Shown here: positions 34,301-45,079 of the stretch, one piece after another | How positions within the stretch are numbered: the stretch's first letter is position 1 | Layout: every line of letters begins with the position of its first letter | Assembly (NCBI RefSeq): GCF_018446385.1 | Contig: NC_055992.1 | Location: 21,050,877-21,114,876 of the forward strand | Reading direction: 5' to 3' | Origin: Zingiber officinale | Taxonomy: Eukaryota > Streptophyta > Magnoliopsida > Zingiberales > Zingiberaceae | DNA: 64,000 nt | Made by a program: the position numbers and the translations under genes | The notes under the pieces: generated by a model | What the model saw: the letters and a program-made list of their open reading frames with translations, nothing else | What the model was told of the DNA's origin: nothing | Databases searched by the model: none

Positions 34301-37300
34301 GATCGATTTTGCCGTGTTTAGTGTCATGCATCATGATTGCATCTTTGTCGATAATCGACTCCATTGTTGTTGAGCACGTTACGTGGATCTGCACACACCA
34401 CCACTCGTGGGTTAGTGGTCGATTCGGCGATGTGTGTTGCAGGGACTTTGTTTAGCTACGTTGGTCGCTCGTGGGTAGTGTGACCTGGCGTGTTGGCCGA
34501 TTCCTCCGTCGTCGTGTCTGGGAGTTGAGAGCATTGAGCTCCCCATTTATGATTTGGGGTCGCGGGGCGAGTACTCAAGCGGCGTCCGTCCACTCGGTCG
34601 CTCGTCGGGGCGATGGCAGTCTGCGGTTGTCCCACCCTCGGTCTCGCCGTTTGTGTGTGAGATGGTATTAGCGTCGGGGGTGACGAGCATCATTGACATC
34701 ATGTCATTGATCGTTTATTTCTGTGATTGTGTTTCTTTGCGTTTATTTTGCGTTTGGTTGAATCGTATGTTTGGCATCATACGAGTTTAAGCACTTCGGT
34801 TTGCGACCCTTTTGTTTGGATAGGAGTTCTGGTGATCTGACTTCCTTAGTTACCTTCGGTTTGTATCTTTCTAGATATATGATTAGGGCAGATTCCATGT
34901 TTATTCTTTATTAGATATATCTTACTGGCGTATACATTGGTATTGAGTTGTTGAACTCACCCCGTGGACTATATTTTTGGTGCGGTTATTTATGGTGTCG
35001 CTTGGCATCCTGTCTCTGGTCCCCCACGTCGCGAAGGCATATCGGTTTCACGTATGTTTTATTTGTTTATGTATTTGTTTTCTATACTCCGATTTTGTTC
35101 TTGGAGTGTTGATGTTGTTATGTGGTGTTTTGTATTTGTTATTGGTTTGTATGCTAGCCAATTTGATTTTGTGTTTGGTTTTGAGTACGGTGGTGGCTTT
35201 ATTTTTAGCTGCGTGGTGTGTCGACGGAGAATTTGATATTAATGCGTGGTGTTTGTTTTCTTTTATTGTTATTATTCGGTAGCGTATGGTGAGGTATATA
35301 GTCTTGTAGAAAAGTTTGGTTGTCATAAATGCGGGGAGATCAGAGACTCCTTGGGGCGTGACAATTTAGTGGTATCAGAGCGGTATACGATACTTGCTAT
35401 ATGTTCGGATTTTGAGATTTATTCGATATCAATTTATTTGGTATCAGAGATGACTTCTGAGTCTTATTTCCGGTCTTTCGGATTTCGTGTTTTAGTCTTC
35501 TCGATGTGATTTTTCGGGTTTTGGGACCTGGCGTGAGGACATCTCCAAGCTATAGGAGGTATGTCGGTATACCGTTATCCTACCTTTCTGTTAGTATATG
35601 CACTGTTGTGTATTACAGTTTATGACATGTATTAGCACTCTTTACTAGTACCTGTCTAGTTGATATATCATACATTTTATGCATTAGGTAAACCACTGAT
35701 GATGATCGACCTTGATAGAGGTTAAGGGTTACAGTTTCTGGTGATTTATTATATCATACACCAGTAGTTTTTTTAGCTTCTGTTATTATTAGTTGATTAG
35801 AAGATCGAGGCACATACCAGCCTCTGCTATTATTAGCCGGATAGTGAATAGTATCTATGTATTCATGCTGACATAGCTAGTAGAATACCATATTACCTCA
35901 GTTAATTTCATCAGTAAATATTGGTTTACTCTTGTTAGATTGGTCAGTAGAAGTCTGATTTACACTAGTTGATTTGGGTAGTCGTGTATTGATATACCTT
36001 AGTTGCTTGTGGAGGATTAAGGTATTCTTGATTTGTTAGAAGATGATTGATTTAGTTTTGTTGGTTTGATCAGTAGAGGACAATTATACTCTATTTTTTA
36101 GAGGTTCGAATCTTTTGATTTTTCGTGCTTAGTTGGATATTATGAGCACATTGAAGTACATGACTGTTACTGACGTGGGAAAAGACGGAATTAGCCGTAT
36201 ATCGTTGTTGGTTTGGTCAGTCTTTAGAGGATTGATTTATCCTATTCCGTGGGTACTTTAAATTTAGACTGTAAGTACCTTGTAGGATAACTTAGAAGGT
36301 GTTGTAGGAGTCCTGTGGTAGACTGACCGATTGCATCATTGAGCTTATGCTGATTGTAATATTCGAGATATCTTGTTGATTATATATGATTAGTGAGTGC
36401 ACTCGTGTCTATCTTGATCTGCTGGAAGTATTATGTTGATCATACTCGAGGTGTATGTATATATGGGGTGAGTATTGTTGGAGGTATATTGTCGATTATA
36501 CCTACGTTGATTTAAGCACACGTGTACGATATGTATTGTTGGAGATATCACGATGATTTATACCTTTGTTATGAGTATGTTTGGTGTACACAAAATGGAG
36601 GATTATGTCGATCATACATATGTTGTGTGTGCACGTGTGCCGGGTGTATGGTTGGTAGTATCATGATGATTCTACCTATGTTAAATGTAGAATGTTAAAT
36701 GTCTACATTATGATATTAGTTGTTATACCCTGTCAACTAATTCTCCCATTAGTGGGTGACCGACCCACTAGGAGGATGATAGAGTTGACTATGGATTAGA
36801 TTTGCTTACTGGGTGGTTATACCCTAGGCTACCCACATTGATCTGTGGTAGAGTGATCTTGTGCAGTCTCTAGCTAGATAGTTAGGTGCTTGGGCACTTA
36901 TGTATGGATCGTTTGTGGTAGAGCGTGCTTCCACATATTACGGATTGTTTGTAGCGGAGCATTGCTCCCATATTTATTGTGGATATTTATTCTGGATTAT
37001 TTGTGGTGGAGCGTTGCTCCCACATATGGAGGATTTCTTGTGGTAGAGCGTTGCTCCCACATGTATGATATTTCGTGTGATAGAGCATTGCTCTCACACT
37101 GGAGGTTCTATTCTTTGATGATTATATATCGTTGGTGATTAGATCTATTTATTGTTGAGGATCTCATGGTTAGGAATGTCTGTGATACGGACATTTTGTG
37201 TCTTGGTTTTACCATTAGTGCTTGTGGTGCCCTAGATGTTATCATGGACTCGATGATTTGGGTATCCCAGGATGTTTGGATTGGTTTCCATTGTCTTTGT

Positions 37301-40300
37301 TGACGATGTGGTGATCTATTTCGGATCCGAGGTGAGTCACGTGCACTACCTTTGCATAGATCTAGAGATGATTCGACGAGAATATCTATATGTGATTATC
37401 AGTAGGCTGATTTGGATTGTCTTTTGTGATGATGTTTGGGACTCACGGTCACCAGTAGGAGTGTACCGTGGTTCCACAGGAGATAGAGGTTGTTGCCGTT
37501 GGGAACAGTCGAAATCAGTGTAGGAGATCCGCAGTCTTTTGTGACTCGCAGGATATTATAGATCTTACGTTGAGGGTTTCTCTCGGATAGCTATGTCACT
37601 GACACGCCTGACCAGGAAAGGCGTGAAGTTCACTTGGACTGAGGATTGCGAGACCAGCTTGGTTTTACCTTCTGGAGAGGACGGATTCGTGCTCGATACC
37701 GACGCATCTTTACAGGATTTGGCGCTGTTCTGATGCAGCATGATACGGTAGTCGTCTGTGTTTCTTGGTAGTTGAAGAAGCATGAGAAGAACTACCCTGT
37801 ACATGATCTGGAGCTAGTCGCCATTATTTTTGCCATGAAGATTTGGCGACATTATTTATATGACGTTACATTTGAGATTCTCACTGACCATAAGAGTCTC
37901 AAATATCTGTTTTACTTAGAAGGAACCTAATCTCCGACAGAGGAGATGGATGGAGTTCCTGAAGGATTTTGATTATACCATTAGCTATCACCTAGGAAAA
38001 GCTAATGTGGTTGTCGACGCACTTAGCCGGAAGTCTAGAGTGACTTTGGCTTGCCACCGAGTTGTGGTCACGGCCGGTTACCATGGTTGCTCGATCGTTG
38101 ATCGGGACGAGGATCTGAAACCCTAAGGCTGATCGATGTTGCGATCATTGCGAGATAGCTTCCAGGCGTGACCGAGTTCACGAGGACGAGGAAGGTGTTA
38201 TACACTTCCGAGGTAGATTTTCAGTCTCATCCGGTCTTATAGGAGTTACTTCCGGATCGCTCATGATTTGCTGTCCACCCAGGTGGTGCCCGTATGAACC
38301 AAGATTTGAGGTGTTTATTGGTGGAGCAGCATGAAGGGCGGCGTGAAGGAAGGCAGTCTGGATTGTAGCTAGATGTCTCGCATCGTGAGTGGCCGGCGTT
38401 AGAGATCTGCGACTTACTTGATTTCTATTCCTGAGTGGAAATGAGAACATATTACTAAGGATTTTGTGGTGAGTTTGTCGAGGACATGACGAGACCAAGA
38501 CGCGATTTGGGTAATCGTTGATCAATTAACCAAATCCGCGCACTTTTTAGCGATCTGGAAGACATATTTCCTGGATCGATTGGTAGATCTGTTTTGCCGG
38601 GAGATCATCAGATCACGTGGTGTCGCGTTGACTATTATTTCGAATAGAGACCCTCGGTTCACGTCTCGTTTCTGGCAAACTCTATGGCAGGCCTTGGGCA
38701 CTTAGCTCTGATTTAGTACAGTTTCCATCCGCAGACAGATGGACAGTCAGAGCAGATCATACAGACTTTAGAGGGCATGCTGAGGTTATATGTATTGGAT
38801 TTTGGAAGCAGTTGGGAGGACCATCTGCCATTAGTAGAGTTCGCCTACAATAACGGTTTGCATTCGGCTATCCAAATGCCACCGTTGAAGCGTTGTAAGG
38901 TAGGCCTTGTCGGACATCCATCCTCTGGGTTGAGGTTGGGGAGGCCCAGTTATTAGGACCTCATAGAGCTCGGATGAGAGTTGGTCCGTATTATCGGACG
39001 GAGGATGTTAGGCGGGATCGCGATATCTTGATCGAGGCGGGACCCTAGCGTTCTCTATGGCGACCGTATTTGCGGTTCCGACGAAAGGGTGAAGAGTTGA
39101 TCTCGGATCTGAGCTAGATATGTTGGACTTTTCCAGATCTTGGAGAGGATTGGAGCGGTAGCTTACTATCTGGCACTACCACCGTTCCTGTCAGGCGTGC
39201 ATGACGTATTCCACGTATCTATGCTGAGGAGATACGTACCTGACCTGACACATATGCTGACGGATATCTCAGTTCCCGTTCAGCCTGACGTCACTTATGA
39301 GGAGATTCCGGTACAGATTTTGGACCGGAAAGAGCGTCAGTTAAGGAACAAGATAATCAGATTGGTTAAAGTCGGATGACAGTATCATTTGGACGAGGAG
39401 GTTACTTGGGAGCTCGAGGATATTAGCCGAGCTCAATACCCCATCTTTTCACTTGGTGTGTGTGATATTATTTACCGTTCAGCATTTATACTCTTTACCT
39501 GTTGTTAGTATTTGCTGATGGTAGATAACGAAATTTGGGGGCCAAATTTTTATTAGTGGGGGAGAATGTAAAATACTGAAAAATTAGCGAATAATGATAA
39601 GGGATTTTTCCGAAATTTTTGGAAATTTTTCGGGAATTTGTCGGAGCTCGTAGGACTAAGTTTATGGGGATTAAAATGGGGTCTAGGAAAGCCTGTTTAG
39701 GCTACCCCATTTATGTGAGGAAATGTTGATTTTCCTTTTTATTTTCTTTTTATTTTTCGTTATTTCTTTTTCCCCATTTCTCCTACCGTGCGGTTCCCTA
39801 CTTCTCCCTCGTCGATCTCTCCTCCTTCTTCTCGATCCTTCACCTATTCTCTTCCGATCCAGCCGAGGACATCCCTTTCCCTTCCCATTTTTTTCCTCCC
39901 GAGTCGATTTCCCTCCTCATACCTAGCACCGGCCTCTTCATCTGCTCTTTCTCGAGCCGTATCTAGGCGCCGCCACCACATGAGGCGAACGGAGCAGCGC
40001 CTCTCCACTGCGGCTCTCCCTCCAGCGGTGCCCTAGTGCCGTTACCTCCATGTCATCGTCATCCTCTTCTTCCGATCACCTTCTGCCGCCCTCTCGGATC
40101 GCTGTCCCTTTGTGCCAGTGAGTTTGGCCGGAAGAGGGAGTATTGAGCTCTCTACTGATCCTACTATCCTAGCACTGTCTGCGATTCTTTGATCTCTTCT
40201 CTGGCTGACGGCGAGGAGCACAAATTCACCCTAGCAGCGATTTTGGAGGTAAGTACCATACGTAGCTGTGGATTTTGGACTTGATCTTGTTGGAGTGGTG

Positions 40301-42749
40301 TTGATTTGGGAGTTATGTGTCCCAAGGTAGAAGATGAGTAAGATTCCAGCCACCACGATACTGTTCGCTGGAGTTTTCCTTCGCCCGATAGCTCATCACC
40401 TCCGACTAGTGGGGAGAAAGAGGTAAGGTGCTCTGATTGTTCTGGAAATTGGTTTTGTATTGTTGATGAATTAGGTATGTGGAATTGAAGATGATATGGA
40501 TTACTAGATGGTTAGTATATCACTAGTTGATACATGCTTAGTGTGATTGAATAGTTAAATGTAGGTTTTGATCTTAGATGTAGATCATGGTTGGATTTAT
40601 TATTGTGATGGATTATGCTTGTTGCAAGTTCTAATTCATATGGATTAGTTAAAGTCGATTGAGGAGTTTAAATGATCCAATTAGGGTTTATAATTGGATC
40701 TGGATTTATATTAGTTTTTCGAGGATTAGATTTAGCTAATTTATTTATATGTAATTAGTTAAATCTGGATATCATATACTACAGGAGTTTGATACGATAC
40801 GAGCATCTCGACGTCGGATTTGGACTGGATTGGACCTTCCTATTGGAGGCGGGTACCTCTTGACTTATCTTTTATGATATTGTCATTGGATATGCATAGT
40901 ATTTTATAACTACATGCAATGAACATGTTTGCCTTTGGTATGTCACTGTTTGATATCCATGATTATATCTCGTGATTTGTTGCCATGATTATCTTGTTAC
41001 CATGAGTATCTTAGTTTCTAGAATGACATACCACGCTTTCGAGGTTAGGACTAGGATTTGGATTGTTGTTTCTGGCATGTGTATCTAGATTATCGATACT
41101 TAGGTTTTGTGCCATATCAGTTGTGTACCTCTAAATGTATATCATATATGATTCGTGTACCTAGACTTTGATTTGTATATTGTTGGTACATATGCTATGG
41201 AAGAGGGATATGATTTGGGTCCAGATTGTTATACCTTAGAGGACTTGTATACCTAGATCCGTGGATTTGACTTACTGATCTTGTGGCATTATGTATATAT
41301 GGATTTTTCTATCTGATCAGGATATTCCATACTTATTATGTTCGGGACGTAGGGTTATTGATATTTTATCGACCTATGTACTCTAGATCTTGGTATGTGA
41401 CCATCACTTTACAGTACCCATTTTGTATGTATGGATGTGGTTATGTTGATCGATTTTGCCGTATTTAGTGTCATCGTGATTGCATCTTTGCGATAATCGA
41501 CTCCATTGTTGTTGAGCCATCGATTCATGGATCTCCGCTCGTGGGTTAGTGGTCGATTCGAGCGATGTGTGTTGCGGGGACTTTGTTTGCTCGTTGGTCG
41601 TGAGTAGTGTGACACAACGTGTTGGCCGGCAGAGATTCCTCCCGTCGAGAGCATTGAGCTCCCCATTTATGATTTGGGGTCGCGGGGCGAGTACTCAAAG
41701 CGTCCCATCGCTCATCGTGAGCGATGGCAGTCGGTTATCATTACCCACTCGGTCTCGCCGTTTGTGTGTGAGATGGTAGTGGCGTCGGGGTGAGACCGCA
41801 TCATCGACATTGATCGATTTATTTCTTGTGATTGTGTTTCTGCGTTTATTTCTTTGCGTTTGGTTGAATCGTATGTTTGGCGTACATGATTTAGACACTT
41901 CGGTTTGTGACCCTTTTGTTTGGATAGGAGTTCCTGGTGAGACTCAGTTACCTTTCGGTTTTCATCTTTCTAGATATATGATTAGGAGTTGTATTCCGTG
42001 TATTTATTAGTTATGATATATCTTCTTAGTATAATTTAGTATTTGAGTTGTTGAACTCACCCCGTGGACTCTATATTTTTCTACCGGGTTATTTATGGTG
42101 TCGCTTGGGGCATCCTGTCTGCCGTCGCGTCAGAAGACATATCGGTTTCACGTATGTTTTATTTGTTTATGTATCGGTTTGTTTAGCTCTATACTCGATT
42201 TTGTTCTTGGAGTGTTGATGTTGTTATGTGGTGTTTTGTATTTGTTATTGGTTGTATAAGGCAGTTTTGTGTTTTGGTTTTGATGCGGTAGGTGGTTGCT
42301 TTATTTTCTCACGTGGTTGTGTCGAGTGAATTTGATATTAACTGCGTGGTGTTTGTTTTCTTTTATTGTTATTATTCCAGCCGCATGTGGCTGAGGTATA
42401 TAGTGCTTGTAGAAAAGTTTCAGATTGTCCGCCGTACAGGGGAGATGCTGCCGAAATTTCTTCGGACAGAGACTCCTCTGGGGCGTGACATAAATATTGA
42501 TCAATATTATAATTTTGAACACAGGATCAAATGACAGAAAGAGTGGCTCAGGCCTCTCAGCCACCATCAGAGGGGGGGGGGTCACAGTCTCTATCCACTG
42601 ACGCGCTAAATGAGATATATTATGATGTTGTCGGTGGAAGGACAAAAAACTCTACCCTCTACAGCCTTGGCTCTCAGTCCAAAGTGACATTTGATCGTTT
42701 GAGGACTCCTAGGGGCCGTGCTAGTTCCTCTTCTTCTAGTGAGGTGTAG
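31400..42749 (+). CDS. CACTA 1: second transposase gene (Ptta/En-Spm, TnpA-like)
   Basis: Exons are 31400-31461, 31545-31674, 31753-32034, 32128-32229 and 42525-42749. All sites are GT-AG and the frame is continuous, giving about 266 residues. Key words are [24 protein letters not shown]-type [55 protein letters not shown] and [10 protein letters not shown], typical of the plant Ptta/En-Spm transposase family. This family binds subterminal repeats in En/Spm systems. Intron 4 is 10.3 kb because the Gypsy element sits in it. The TAG at 42,747-42,749 appears premature: the same frame continues to 42,939 with a coiled-coil-like region (LRRENQELRTQLKTMDERM). The Met start is the first ATG of the exon. 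Confidence 0.8.
32307..35363 (+). repeat. Gypsy 5' LTR (3,057 bp)
   Basis: Starts TGTAAAATACTG and ends GGGGCGTGACA, directly followed by ATTTAG and the PBS. Short open frames such as 32,463-32,666 recur identically in the other LTR and are not genes. It carries a 54-bp segment (around 32,805-32,870) absent from the 3' LTR. Confidence 0.92.
35370..35381 (+). other. Primer binding site, initiator tRNA-Met
   Basis: TGGTATCAGAGC, complementary to the 3' end of plant initiator tRNA-Met, six bases after the LTR end. This is the usual spacing in plant Gypsy elements. Confidence 0.95.
35400..37200 (+). other. Non-coding internal region of the Gypsy element where gag and protease should be
   Basis: No gag, zinc knuckle or protease motif is found in 1.8 kb. 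The sequence is T/G-rich with loose repeats (GGAG.TAT..TGTTGATTATACC-like words at 36,400-36,700) and the hairpin array at 36,905-37,110. The element would depend on proteins supplied in trans. Confidence 0.6.
36905..37110 (+). repeat. Five tandem hairpin units TGTGGTAGAGCGTTGCTCCC
   Basis: Units at about 36,912, 36,950, 37,008, 37,038 and 37,077 are variants of TGTGGTAGAGCGTTGCTCCC followed by ACA. Each can form a stem (TGTGG-GAGC with GCTCCCACA). Spacing is 30-58 bp. Confidence 0.75.
37200..39460 (+). pseudogene. Gypsy pol remnant: RT, RNase H, integrase and C-terminal domain
   Basis: Broken frames read as RT ([12 protein letters not shown] near 37,295-37,340), RNase H ([20 protein letters not shown] and [10 protein letters not shown], about 37,680-37,910), integrase ([12 protein letters not shown] at 38,520 and [16 protein letters not shown] at 38,810), and a C-terminal part with [20 protein letters not shown] (39,175-39,240) and [12 protein letters not shown] (39,408-39,443). 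The last word fits the tail of Tekay/Del chromodomain integrases. Stops and frameshifts occur throughout. Confidence 0.88.
39556..39566 (+). other. Polypurine tract of the Gypsy element
   Basis: GTGGGGGAGAA immediately before the 3' LTR start at 39,567, the expected priming site for plus-strand synthesis. Confidence 0.9.
39567..42490 (+). repeat. Gypsy 3' LTR (2,924 bp)
   Basis: The first ~1.4 kb match the 5' LTR almost base for base, apart from a 54-bp deletion near 40,063 and a ~20-bp deletion near 40,960. From about 40,960 to 42,490 small indels are frequent, separated by long perfect runs. It ends GGGGCGTGACA before the TAAAT target duplication. Confidence 0.92.
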
Positions 42750-43609
42750 TCATTAAGACGCGAAAATCAAGAACTGCGCACTCAACTGAAGACAATGGAT
42801 GAGAGGATGTCTTCTATGGATGAGTGGAGGGCTGCTGAGGAGAAGAGGAGGACCGACCAGGAAACTCTCTTTGCCAGTATGCGAGAGATCGTGGCAAATT
42901 TCGCTCGCACCCAGATGCCAAATGGTCTTGAGTCCTAGGAGACTCAAGACCCATCAGACCGTGATGATTAGTATGTTTCGAGGTTTGTTCAACTACTATT
43001 TAAATCTTTATTTATCATACAAGTTACATGCAAAATATATTTGATTATTTTATTCTACTCTGCTCATTTCTAATATTTACATTAATATATGTTTTAGGCG
43101 TCAGGGTGTATATATTCAGCACGATCATCATCATAATCATCATTTTCTTTCTATCTAGGTATTTATTTTTTTAAATGTAAAATTCATTATACATCTATGT
43201 AACATTTCGAATTATAGATCGATATCAATCTCATCATAATTTATTGTATTTTACTTTTTGTAGAATTTTACACTATTAGTTGTTTTTGGAGTATTTGTTA
43301 TCATGGTATGAATTTATACATTTAAGCACGGAAATACTTTGTTTATATTATGTTTGTTTATATATGTGTTGTTAGAATATGTAAACTGTGATTGAGTTAG
43401 TTTATTTGTTAACTGTGATTGTATCTGTGATTGGGGTTAGTTTATTTGTAAATTGTGATTGCATCTGTGTCGATATTTGTGATTATATCTGTGATTGTGT
43501 TAGTTTATATCTGTATTTGAGATTATAGCTGTGATTGTATTTGTGATTATAATTTGTATACATGGGATGAATGAGAATACAAAAGGAATCTGTCAGATTT
43601 TTTTCTTTT

Positions 43610-44071
43610 ACTGACGGAATACCGACGGAATATGTATCTCGTCGGTATTCCATATCGTAATATACCGACGGAATTGGTATTTCCGTCGGTAATTTCTGAT
43701 GGAAATATCAATTCCGTCGGCAATTGCCGACGGAAATACCAATTCCGTCGGCAATTTCCGACGGAAGTACCAATTTTGTCTGTAATTGCCGACGGAAATG
43801 ATATTTCCGTCGGAAATTACGATATGAAAATTTTAATCAGGACCCCCCCTTCCGACGGAAATTATATTTCCGTCGAAAAACTGGGGCGCAAGGTGTCCGC
43901 GTGTTTATTGACGGAAATAGATTTCTTTCGGTAGATACCGACGGAAATATTCCCTCCGTAGGGAAAATAAGTCCCGACGCATATTCTCGCGACAGATTAA
44001 TATCCGTCAGTAATCTGTCGGTAAGGCCCATTACCGACGGAATACCAACGGATAATTCCATCGGTATTGTG
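43610..44071 (+). repeat. CACTA 1: 3' subterminal repeats and degenerate terminus
   Basis: About twenty CCGACGGAAAT / ATTTCCGTCGG words in both orientations. The terminus GGTATTGTG lacks the TAGTG expected from the left end and probably lost ~20 bp including the A/T run. Confidence 0.8.
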
Positions 44072-44447
44072 AATTAATTGAGACCTAACTCTTTGTATTC
44101 CTTGGAGGCTATAAGTAGCCATCCTCAGAAAGATTCAAATGTAGAATTCCTTCTCTCCATTTCTCTCTCGTCAACTTTTTCGCTTTCTTCCATCGGAAGA
44201 GATTGGTAGTGCTTTCAAGGTTTTGTCAATCCAAGAGGTTAGCATCTGACGAATCGTGTCAAATTCGTGATCTAGTGCACATGAATACCGCTAGAGAAGT
44301 TACACATGAGGCTCTTATCTGTCTGTGATATCATTCAAGCCTATCGATAACTCGAGGTATGTTTTTATGTTATTTTTATATAAAACTATATGTATCATAA
44401 AAAATCTATGATTCAATATATATTTTCCGCTGTGCTCCGAACCCGAC
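44072..44447 (+). mobile_element. LTR-like segment, right part, inserted in the carbonic anhydrase exon
   Basis: Continuation of 25,795-26,708. It contains a TATA-like GGCTATAAGTAGCC near 44,108, a pyrimidine-rich leader (CCTTCTCTCCATTTCTCTCTC) and ends in TTTTCCGCTGTGCTCCGAAC followed by CCGAC. That layout (promoter, R, U5 ending in a TTCCGCTG word) fits the 3' portion of a plant LTR on the plus strand. Confidence 0.55.
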
Positions 44448-44450
44448 AAT

Positions 44451-44799
44451 TTTAGATACAATGGATCTTTGACAACTCATCCTTGCAATGAGCCTGTTAT
44501 TTGGACTGTGATGAAAGAGGTGATATCACAAGCAATCTAATGCATGCCCCACCATATGCTAATTAAGGTGATCAATTTTTTTTTAAAATTCACCTATGGT
44601 TTTGCAGGTCAGAAGTGTAACGGGGGAGCAAGTTGAGCTACTAAGGGCTCCAGTGAATCATGTAAGAAGTTTCCTCTAAATTATGGCACGTTGTTGGCGT
44701 TTCCAAGGACCGACTTGATCATATAACTCTTGTTTTTCTTGGCAGACGGACAATGCAAGGCCGACACAGCTAGTAAACGGACGCAAAGCGAGCTCTTGA
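44451..44799 (+). pseudogene. Alpha-type carbonic anhydrase, 3' part (second half of exon 5, exons 6-7)
   Basis: 44451-44519 resumes exon 5 in frame (FRYNGSLTTHPCNEPVIWTV; families have GSLTTPPC here, which holds the catalytic-site Thr). Exon 6 (44608-44661) encodes VRSVTGEQVELLRAPVNH, and exon 7 (44746-44799) encodes TDNARPTQLVNGRKASS and a TGA stop. Introns are GT-AG. Removing 25,795-44,447 and one AAT leaves an exon 5 that reads ...ESEN-FRYNGS... without a gap. With exon 2 ending at HEIS the whole product would be about 260 residues, normal for secreted alpha-carbonic anhydrases. Apart from the insertion and the exon-2 donor, these exons have no stops, so inactivation seems recent. Confidence 0.88.
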
Positions 44800-44862
44800 T
44801 CGGTGAGGAGACTAGGAGATCGTTTGGACGTCCTAATCCGCTGTAATATCTATCATTGTAGT

Positions 44863-45065
44863 AAAAAAAATGAATACATTCGCCCCTAGTACTTCCGTCA
44901 ATTCGTTTTAGGATCAAAACGGAGGAGGTAAATCACGGACGACTACTAGCCTTTGGAATAGTGACTAGCACATAAGGGAGGTATTTACCTCGGTTTTTAC
45001 CGAGATTCGAACCCCAGACCTCATTGTGATAACACTTCATGCGCTAGCCACTAGACCCATCCGAG
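44863..45065 (-). mobile_element. tRNA-derived SINE
   Basis: On the minus strand an A-box-like TAGTGGCTAGCGCATG (about 45,053-45,037) and a B-box GGTTCGAATC (45,013-45,004) have the spacing of a Pol III promoter. The body follows (ATTTACCTCCTCCG, then GGGGCGAATG), ending in a T8 run, i.e. A8 on the plus strand at 44,863-44,870. It lies about 65 bp after the carbonic anhydrase stop, in the presumed 3' UTR, in opposite orientation. No clear target duplication was found. Confidence 0.75.
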
Positions 45066-45079
45066 ATATTTATCTCGGC

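Larger units (their letters stand above)
32302..42495 (+). mobile_element. Ty3/Gypsy chromovirus (Tekay/Del-like), nested in the CACTA 1 intron
   Basis: Complete boundaries: target duplication TAAAT at 32,302-32,306 and 42,491-42,495, LTRs 32,307-35,363 and 39,567-42,490 (TGTAAAATACTG...GCGTGACA), tRNA-Met PBS TGGTATCAGAGC at 35,370-35,381, and PPT GTGGGGGAGAA at 39,556-39,566. The internal region is only 4.2 kb, lacks a recognisable gag and has a broken pol. The clade is inferred from the long LTRs and the ending of the integrase. Confidence 0.93.
26709..44071 (+). mobile_element. CACTA (En/Spm) transposon 1, containing a nested Gypsy element
   Basis: It starts CACTAAAAAAAAAACAGC at 26,709 and has CCGACGG subterminal motifs at both ends (26,735-26,950 and 43,610-44,065). 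It carries a GC-rich leader, a tnp2 pseudogene and a second transposase gene in the same orientation. The right end is degenerate: GGTATTGTG at 44,071 in place of TAGTG. AAT flanks both sides (26,706-26,708 and 44,072-44,074), the 3-bp duplication size expected for CACTA. Without the 10.2-kb Gypsy insert it is about 7.2 kb. Confidence 0.85.

Noticed and set aside
32463-40036. Paired identical frames at 32,463-32,776 and 39,723-40,036 as a duplicated small gene
   Set aside because: They are the same place in the two LTRs of one Gypsy element.
25795-44447. Reading the 18.65-kb block as a natural giant intron of the carbonic anhydrase
   Set aside because: No GT donor in the right phase lies at the left edge, and the broken codon is inside what families encode continuously. 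Splicing rescue remains possible and is listed as a test.
45004-45053. tRNA gene
   Set aside because: A and B boxes are present but no acceptor stem or cloverleaf can be formed, and a SINE body with a tail follows.
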